Positions 28,081 through 32,757 of a stretch of DNA of 32,757 nucleotides are shown piece after piece. Within the stretch, counting starts at the first letter, position 1. Each line of letters opens with the position of its first letter. Below the pieces are notes generated by a model. The model saw only the letters and a program-made list of their open reading frames with translations, ran no database searches and was not told the origin of the DNA. The position numbers were made by a program, and so were the translations under genes. The DNA is from Thiocapsa sp. KS1 (GTDB taxonomy: Bacteria > Pseudomonadota > Gammaproteobacteria > Chromatiales > Chromatiaceae), in NCBI RefSeq assembly GCF_001499735.1, contig NZ_LN848257.1, forward strand, positions 457,867 through 490,623. The letters run 5' to 3'.

Positions 28081-31038
28081 CTATGCGACGACGGCTGGTT
28101 CGGGCGGTGTTCGATCGCGGTGGATATCCGGATCCGCCGACCGCTTAAGGTTCAGCGCCAGCAACCGCGCGAGGATCTCATCGTCGGGCATGTCCGGTGC
28201 GTAGTCCGACCACCCATAGGCAGTGGCAACTGCGGCATCGAGCGTCTTGTGCGCGTTGTCGAGCCACGCCGGACGCGCGTTGTAGAGGTTGGTCAGGGTG
28301 CGCTTCTTCAGCTCCGCCGCGTGCTCGGGCTTGGGGATGATCCGGTCCGGGTAACCCTGCACGACTTCAGGCACGCGATCGATCCACTCGGGAGGATTCA
28401 GCCAATTCTCGCGGAGCTGGTTCAGGCGATGGGCCGCTTCGGCGATCGCCAGCGCGACCGGGCGCAGCTCCTGGGCGACAGGCGGAAGGATGATCCCGGT
28501 GTCCAGGGTCTCGGTCGGGCCGGCCGTGTCGGCGGGCGTCAGGCCCTCGGGGAAGGGAAAGGTCTCGAAGGTTGTGGTCGGCGTGTAGCGCGGGTCGTTG
28601 CCCTTGCCCAACCAGGTGCAGAGTCCCAGCGACCAGAGTTCATGGAATCGCGAATGGAGGATGCCGAAGGTGGTGTTGTCCGATCGGGCGATGACGATCA
28701 GTTGCTGATCTGGAAGCACTCTGGTATCGAACCACACGAACATCCGATGTTTAGCGGTCATTGGTGTTGCGATTACGCGACTGTATTCGCGCGTTGCCGA
28801 TCTCAATCCGGGCCGCGCTTCCTCGTGAATCCACCAACGTCTTCGGGTTCGCTCTCTTCTGACAGTGTCTCTGTAAGGCTTAACTTGGGCCATGAGATAA
28901 GCGAAAGGCGCCTCGTAAAGGGCGGCTTCGGCCTCCGGCATGTTCACCCCGAAGTCGATTATCCAGGTATCCGTAGCGCGGCCAGTGACATCTTTGCCGT
29001 TCAACCAGGGCTTGATCACGTCGCTGTTGGGTCGGCCGTGAGGATTCGGAAGCAGAAGCCATGCCCTCGCGATGCTCCCGCCAATGTCGAAATCACCGTA
29101 CTTCTTGGTTCCCTGAAAAGCGATTCGATTATCGATAAGCCTTGAAGCCAGTGAAAGGTTGGCGGAATTGATGCCATTGAATTGGGTGATCCCCTGGAGG
29201 TGCCGATTGATCTCGCCGACGACTTGACCATCCAGTTTCGGCTGCCGAGTCAACTCACGAACACCAAATGCCACAAGTGATACGCGGACTGCAGCTCCCT
29301 CGTTGACCCAAGGCTCATCCGACCAAGCGTTGAAGATGGTTCCTGTTTGAATAATTCGATCTAGAACTCCCCGATTACTCGGCTGACGGATGCTGTTGGT
29401 CGCGACCAAGCCCGCGCACTTCGCCTGGCCCGCCTCGATCTGCGCCCGCGCCTTCTCGAACCAGTAGGTGACGAGATCCGCGCCGCCCGGCACGCGCCCG
29501 CCGAAGAGTTTGTTCAAAGTCTCGAAGTAGGCATCCCCTAGAATCGACCGCTTCTTGCTGCCACCCAGGAAAGGCGGATTCCCTACGATGGCATCCGCAT
29601 CGGGCCACTCCGGCTCGGTTCCATCTGCGTTCACGATGGCGTCGCGCTGCTGGATGGTGTCGAGCGGTTTTAGGATGGGGTTCTTCGACAACGAGAACCC
29701 GTGCCCGAGCATCCACTGAATCTCGCCGATCCAGATGGTGACCCGTGCCAGCTCCGCCGCGTAGGGATTCAGCTCGATGCCGAGCACGTTCTCGGGTCCC
29801 ACCATCGGAAAGCCGCGGGGCAAGCCAAGGCCCTCGGCTTCGAGCAACACCAGATGCTCCAGATCCTTCAGCCCAAGCAGCGAGAGCAGGAGGAAGTTGC
29901 CGGACCCGCACGCCGGATCGAGCACGCGAAACCGCCGCAGACGCTCGAGAAAGGTTTGTAGAAGGGTCTGAGCCCGACCCTTGGCCCGCGTACTGGCCGC
30001 CGTGGACTTTGCATTCTTGGCCTTGTCCATGATGGCTGCGATCCGATCGCGCAGCCCCGTCCACTCGTCCCGCAAGGGATCCAGGACAACCGGATCGACG
30101 ATCCGCATGATCGAGGGCTCGTCGGTGTAGTGGGCGCCGAGCTGCGCCCGCTTGTCCGGGTCGAGCCCGCGCTCGAACAGGGTGCCGAAGATGGACGGCT
30201 GAATCGCCGACCAATCGAGCCCGGCCAGCGCCAGGAGCTGTTGAAGATCGGTCTTCTCCAGGGGTAGGGCATCGCGCGCGGTGAACAGACCGCCGTTGAA
30301 CCAATCGATCCGTTTGTAGTTGACTCGCCCGCCGCTGGCCATTGCCCCGAACAGCTCTTCGAGCATCCCTTGCGCGCTGTCAGGCTCGTCGATCCCGGCT
30401 TCAAGCAGTTGCGAGAAGAACTTGTCCGGCAGAAGCCCGATATCCTCGGCGAACAGACAGAAGAGCACCTGGTGGCTGAAGTGCGCGACCCGCAGCGGAT
30501 CATGGCCGCGCGAGCGCCACACCTGCGCGAGATCGCCGAGCTTGCCGGCCGCTGCCTCGGTGAGCTCGGCACGCGTCTGGCGCGGGCGCAGCTGGTCGGG
30601 ATCCGTGAAGGCCCATTTGAGGAGCCGCCGCTTGGCATGATCGCGCAGGTCTTCGAGCGTCAGCTCGTGAATCACCGGAACCAGGCCGGTGAAGGCGGTA
30701 TGGATGCGGATTGTCTGGATGTCCGAGACAATCAGCAGCGGGGGATACTCCAGCGACGGGGTGTAGATCTGGAGCTGTTTGAAGGCTTCGTCGAGATCTC
30801 GGCCAGGCCCCTTGTACTCCCAACCGAAGTGCTTGCGCTTCCAGACGTCGGCCCAGCCGTCTCCTCCGCCGGCCTTCTTTGCGCCCTTCTCGAACGCATA
30901 CCAGGTGCCGCTCGGATCCGCTTCGACCGGCGCCTTCTCTCCGAGCATCTGGCACAGGTCATTGAAGTGCGATTGAGAGGACGCTCTCTCGGTCAAGGTG
31001 ACCCCTTTCCACCGTGAGATGAATTCGTCTGGTGACAT
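28081..31038 (-). CDS. MmeI-like single-chain type II restriction-modification enzyme
   Basis: A 985-residue protein combining an N-terminal nuclease with an N6-adenine methyltransferase and target-recognition region, as in MmeI (type IIL/IIG). The PD-(D/E)XK site is Asp64 with E74-Y-K76, the same D-x9-E-x-K spacing as MmeI. A helical connector follows. The SAM-binding motif D374-P-A-C-G-S-G-N and the catalytic N487-P-P-F are intact. The final ~350 residues would hold the recognition domain and C-terminal helical part. Start ATG 31038 has AAGGAG 6 bases upstream. It would cut and modify DNA with one polypeptide, so no separate methylase or specificity gene is needed, and none is nearby. It lies directly downstream of higBA. 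YeeA/DrmMI-type methylases are related, but no helicase partner is present. Confidence 0.88.
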   Translation of the reverse strand: MSPDEFISRWKGVTLTERASSQSHFNDLCQMLGEKAPVEADPSGTWYAFEKGAKKAGGGDGWADVWKRKHFGWEYKGPGRDLDEAFKQLQIYTPSLEYPPLLIVSDIQTIRIHTAFTGLVPVIHELTLEDLRDHAKRRLLKWAFTDPDQLRPRQTRAELTEAAAGKLGDLAQVWRSRGHDPLRVAHFSHQVLFCLFAEDIGLLPDKFFSQLLEAGIDEPDSAQGMLEELFGAMASGGRVNYKRIDWFNGGLFTARDALPLEKTDLQQLLALAGLDWSAIQPSIFGTLFERGLDPDKRAQLGAHYTDEPSIMRIVDPVVLDPLRDEWTGLRDRIAAIMDKAKNAKSTAASTRAKGRAQTLLQTFLERLRRFRVLDPACGSGNFLLLSLLGLKDLEHLVLLEAEGLGLPRGFPMVGPENVLGIELNPYAAELARVTIWIGEIQWMLGHGFSLSKNPILKPLDTIQQRDAIVNADGTEPEWPDADAIVGNPPFLGGSKKRSILGDAYFETLNKLFGGRVPGGADLVTYWFEKARAQIEAGQAKCAGLVATNSIRQPSNRGVLDRIIQTGTIFNAWSDEPWVNEGAAVRVSLVAFGVRELTRQPKLDGQVVGEINRHLQGITQFNGINSANLSLASRLIDNRIAFQGTKKYGDFDIGGSIARAWLLLPNPHGRPNSDVIKPWLNGKDVTGRATDTWIIDFGVNMPEAEAALYEAPFAYLMAQVKPYRDTVRRERTRRRWWIHEEARPGLRSATREYSRVIATPMTAKHRMFVWFDTRVLPDQQLIVIARSDNTTFGILHSRFHELWSLGLCTWLGKGNDPRYTPTTTFETFPFPEGLTPADTAGPTETLDTGIILPPVAQELRPVALAIAEAAHRLNQLRENWLNPPEWIDRVPEVVQGYPDRIIPKPEHAAELKKRTLTNLYNARPAWLDNAHKTLDAAVATAYGWSDYAPDMPDDEILARLLALNLKRSADPDIHRDRTPPEPAVVA

Positions 31039-31159
31039 ACCCGCTCCTTGTTGATGTCTCTGACGGCTTGTCCCGAGCCGACGTGATCGCCGCTTCGACA
31101 ACCGCCACGTGCATCGCCGCTTGGGTTGCGTCCGAGCAAGGCAGACGTTTGCCTCGCCA

Positions 31160-31510
31160 TTAAGCCGCTCGAGGAGTGACCTCGGCGGCAACGGTTGCTC
31201 CAACTGTCCGTTTCGCCATCTCCAACTCGTAATTCTGCTGGAGGTTCAGCCAGGACTGAGGGGTCGTGCTGAAGTAACGGGCAAGCCGGAGCGCCGTGTC
31301 GGCGGTGATCGAACGCGTGCCGTTCAGGATCGCAGTGATCCGATTGGGCGGGACACGCAACGCTTTGGCCAGGGCATTCGCCGATAGACCCAGTGGCTCC
31401 ATGAAGTCCTCGCGCAGGATCTCTCCCGGCGTGATCGGAGGCATGAGGTCTGCGCCGTCGGCGATGTCGGAGAAGTCGATCTCGTCCAGGTGTTCTCTTC
31501 GTATGCTCAT
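31160..31510 (-). CDS. higA: HigA-family antitoxin
   Basis: A 116-residue antitoxin with a Cro/C1-type helix-turn-helix. Residues 24 onward match the family: P-P-I-T-P-G-E-I-L-R-E-D-F-M-E-P-L-G-L-S, then A-L-A-K-A-L-R-V-P-P-N-R-I-T-A-I-L-N-G-T-R-S-I-T as the DNA-binding helices, and T-A-L-R-L-A-R-Y-F. It should bind HigB and repress its own promoter. It follows higB by 45 bases on the same strand, in the toxin-first order typical of higBA. The 23-residue N-terminal leader is longer than in minimal HigA, and the start could lie at the methionine before P-P-I-T; no strong ribosome-binding site settles this. Confidence 0.9.
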   Translation of the reverse strand: MSIRREHLDEIDFSDIADGADLMPPITPGEILREDFMEPLGLSANALAKALRVPPNRITAILNGTRSITADTALRLARYFSTTPQSWLNLQQNYELEMAKRTVGATVAAEVTPRAA

Positions 31511-31555
31511 GTCGGTCTTGAACAGGCTGATTGCGCGGGAATGTTGCCGGCGTGC

Positions 31556-31837
31556 TCAGTGATAGTCAGTCACCTCGACATCATAGGCATCGTGGTCTTG
31601 CCAGCGGAAGCAAAGACGCCATTGGTCGTTGATGCGGATGCTCCACTGACCTTCTCGGTCGCCACGTAACGGCTCCAGGCGGTTCGAGGGCGGAATCCGC
31701 AGGAAGTCGAGTGTGTCCGCCGCATCCAAAGCTTGGAGCTTGGCATAGGCGCGGCGATGGATATCGGGCGGGAACCGGCGCACGCGACGACCGCAAAAGA
31801 GGGCGGCCGTAGCCTTGTCAGCAAAGCTTTTGATCAC
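31556..31837 (-). CDS. higB: HigB (RelE/ParE superfamily) toxin
   Basis: A 93-residue toxin of the RelE/HigB fold that would cleave mRNA on the ribosome. The sequence has the family pattern R-R-F-P-P-D-I-H-R-R-A-Y-A-K-L-Q-A-L near residues 20-36, then P-S-N-R-L-E-P-L-R-G-D-R-E-G-Q-W-S-I-R-I-N-D-Q-W-R-L-C-F-R-W, with the conserved L-x-G-x-x-x-G-x-W-S-I-R-I-N-x-x-W-R block. The start is GTG 31837, with no ribosome-binding site and a predicted promoter whose start point would fall almost on this codon. It opens the higB-higA unit, and the R-M gene lies downstream. Confidence 0.9.
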   Translation of the reverse strand: MIKSFADKATAALFCGRRVRRFPPDIHRRAYAKLQALDAADTLDFLRIPPSNRLEPLRGDREGQWSIRINDQWRLCFRWQDHDAYDVEVTDYH

Positions 31838-31844
31838 CCGACCG

Positions 31845-31873
31845 AGGATAGTACGCGTTACGTTTGACGTAAA
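31845..31873 (-). promoter_or_regulatory. Probable higBA promoter with palindromic operator
   Basis: On the - strand TTTACG (31873-31868) and TATCCT (31850-31845) are separated by exactly 17 bases, a sigma-70-like pair just upstream of higB. A perfect inverted repeat TTACGT-TTG-ACGTAA (31858-31872) overlaps the -35 box and spacer. It is well placed for autorepression by the HigA-HigB complex. The sequence is seen directly; the function is an inference. Confidence 0.55.
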
Positions 31874-31897
31874 GCCCGGACGTACATCACCTCGCCC

Positions 31898-32362
31898 TCA
31901 ATTCAGCGGGAGACTGGCACGCTCCACCACACGCCGCAGAACAAAGCTTGAGTGCACGCCGGTCACCCCCTCGATACGGGTGATCTTGTTGAGCAGAAGG
32001 TCCTGGTAGGCATCCATGTCGCGCACGACGACCTTGAGCTGGTAATCGGCGTCGCGTCCCGTGATCAAGAGACATTCCTGCACCTCGGGGATGGCCGCAA
32101 CGGCGGCGTCGAAGCGCTCGAAACGCTCCGGGGTGTGCTTGTCCATCGAGATGCTCAGGAGCGCCATGAGGTTGAGCCCGAGTGTCTTGGCGTCGAGCAG
32201 GGCCGCATAGCCGCGGATGATGCCGGACTCTTCGAGTGCCCGGACGCGCCGCAAACAGGGCGAGGGCGACAGGCCGATACGGTCGGCAAGCTCTTGATTG
32301 CTGATGCGCCCGTCGCGTTGCAGCTCTTCGAGGATCCGGCGGTCGTAACGGTCCAGCTTCAT
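31898..32362 (-). CDS. Lrp/AsnC-family transcriptional regulator
   Basis: A 154-residue regulator with an N-terminal helix-turn-helix (about 1-60: L-D-R-Y-D-R-R-I-L-E-E-L-Q-R-D-G-R-I-S-N-Q-E-L-A-D-R-I-G-L-S-P-S-P-C in pieces) and a C-terminal RAM ligand-binding domain (about 65-145; V-Q-E-C-L-L-I-T-G-R-D-A-D-Y). Such proteins form octamers and respond to amino acids. The length and S-P-S-P-C-L-R-R-V signature match Lrp itself and AsnC-like paralogues. Start ATG 32362 has GGAG 8 bases upstream. It is read away from the AT-rich region to its right, which probably includes an autoregulatory site, and ends 60 bases before higB. Its ligand and targets are unknown. Confidence 0.92.
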   Translation of the reverse strand: MKLDRYDRRILEELQRDGRISNQELADRIGLSPSPCLRRVRALEESGIIRGYAALLDAKTLGLNLMALLSISMDKHTPERFERFDAAVAAIPEVQECLLITGRDADYQLKVVVRDMDAYQDLLLNKITRIEGVTGVHSSFVLRRVVERASLPLN

Positions 32363-32405
32363 TGCGGTTGCTCCGTTCGGTGTGTCTTCCGGGGTGGCGA
32401 TTTCT

Positions 32406-32439
32406 AATCTGCCTTAAAATCCATAAAAATTCGCAGATT
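32406..32439. promoter_or_regulatory. AT-rich control region with inverted repeat upstream of the Lrp-type gene
   Basis: A perfect inverted repeat AATCTGC (32406-32412) / GCAGATT (32433-32439) encloses a 20-base, very AT-rich spacer, 44 bases before the start codon. A further CAGATT copy lies at 32454-32459, exactly 20 bases (about two helical turns) from the copy at 32434. Spaced AT-rich half-sites of this kind suit an Lrp-family octamer, so autoregulation is inferred. No clean -10/-35 pair could be assigned. Confidence 0.4.
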
Positions 32440-32757
32440 CTTGCGTAGATACTCAGATTTAGAGGCATATTTGCAATCATCTGCGTGCCTGTCGAGCCTA
32501 TTCTATCCCCGTCGGCCAACCAGCCGCGACTCGGGCAAGGGCTCACGAGGCACCTGCCCACCAGGCTCCAGGTCCTTACCGGGACGTGAGCAGCCAAGTC
32601 CCCTACCGGGGCACGGCAAACCGGTTCCGCCCCGCCGTTCGCTCGGCGCGGGCGTGAACGATCATCTATCGAGGATAGCTATGAGCTATGAGCTATGAGC
32701 TATCGGCGATGATCTTTGATTTGACGGCGTTTCGTTGAACACCCTGACTTGGCTGGC
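32440..32757. other. Non-coding right end of the window
   Basis: I see no convincing gene here. The first part continues the AT-rich control region to about 32485; the middle is GC-rich without recognisable motifs; the end holds the tandem repeat and palindrome at 32660-32714. A gene may begin just beyond the window. Confidence 0.5.
32660..32714. repeat. Tandem AGCTATG repeat inside a GATCATC palindrome
   Basis: The 7-base unit AGCTATG occurs three full times and once more lacking its last base (32677-32703). Outside it stand GATCATC (32660-32666) and its exact reverse complement GATGATC (32708-32714), and a small hairpin CTATC-GAG-GATAG (32665-32677) sits on the left. It lies in non-coding DNA. 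A slippage-prone repeat or a structured site are both possible. Confidence 0.7.

Noticed and set aside
28030-29145. 371-codon + strand frame across the restriction-modification gene
   Set aside because: It lies inside a well-supported - strand gene with intact motifs, and its translation looks like no protein family.

Overview
The window is GC-rich gammaproteobacterial DNA. The gene order infB-rbfA-truB-rpsO-pnp and the style of the encoded proteins (many PAS, GGDEF and EAL regulators, a LOV photoreceptor kinase, an MmeI-like restriction enzyme) suggest a purple sulfur bacterium of the Chromatiaceae, such as a Thiocapsa relative. That placement is an inference from overall resemblance; no 16S or photosynthesis gene lies in the window.

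Bases 1-6690 are the conserved translation and RNA-processing block: the 3' part of infB, then rbfA, truB, rpsO and pnp, closed by a strong intrinsic terminator. Bases 6690-7100 are non-coding and hold a 248-bp element with perfect 34-bp inverted ends and several internal hairpins. A stand-alone CinA/MoCF-type protein follows.

Bases 8100-22000 form a signalling region in which every gene is on the + strand: an OmpR-type response regulator; a REC-EAL-REC phosphodiesterase; a membrane-anchored hybrid histidine kinase of about 2,100 residues carrying GAF and PAS domains and one complete LOV (blue-light, FMN-binding) domain; a WecA-type polyprenyl-phosphate sugar-phosphate transferase; an RfaH-type antiterminator; a small lower-GC protein with a BamE/SmpA-like pattern; and a PAS-PAS-GGDEF-EAL protein. 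Together they suggest, without proving it, a circuit in which light and other inputs adjust phosphorelay and c-di-GMP levels next to genes for envelope or exopolysaccharide synthesis.

Bases 22010-27472 hold hisG on the - strand, then on the + strand a proline-rich single-pass membrane protein, a polytopic membrane protein, an AI-2E-family (PerM-like) permease and a patatin-like phospholipase.

Bases 27617-32757 are more accessory in character and all genes are on the - strand: an unrecognised 129-residue protein, a 985-residue single-chain MmeI-like restriction-modification enzyme with both nuclease and methylase motifs visible, a HigBA toxin-antitoxin pair with its own palindromic operator, and an Lrp/AsnC-family regulator. 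The last 395 bases are non-coding, with an AT-rich control region and a short tandem repeat inside a palindrome. No tRNA, rRNA, CRISPR array or intact insertion sequence was seen.
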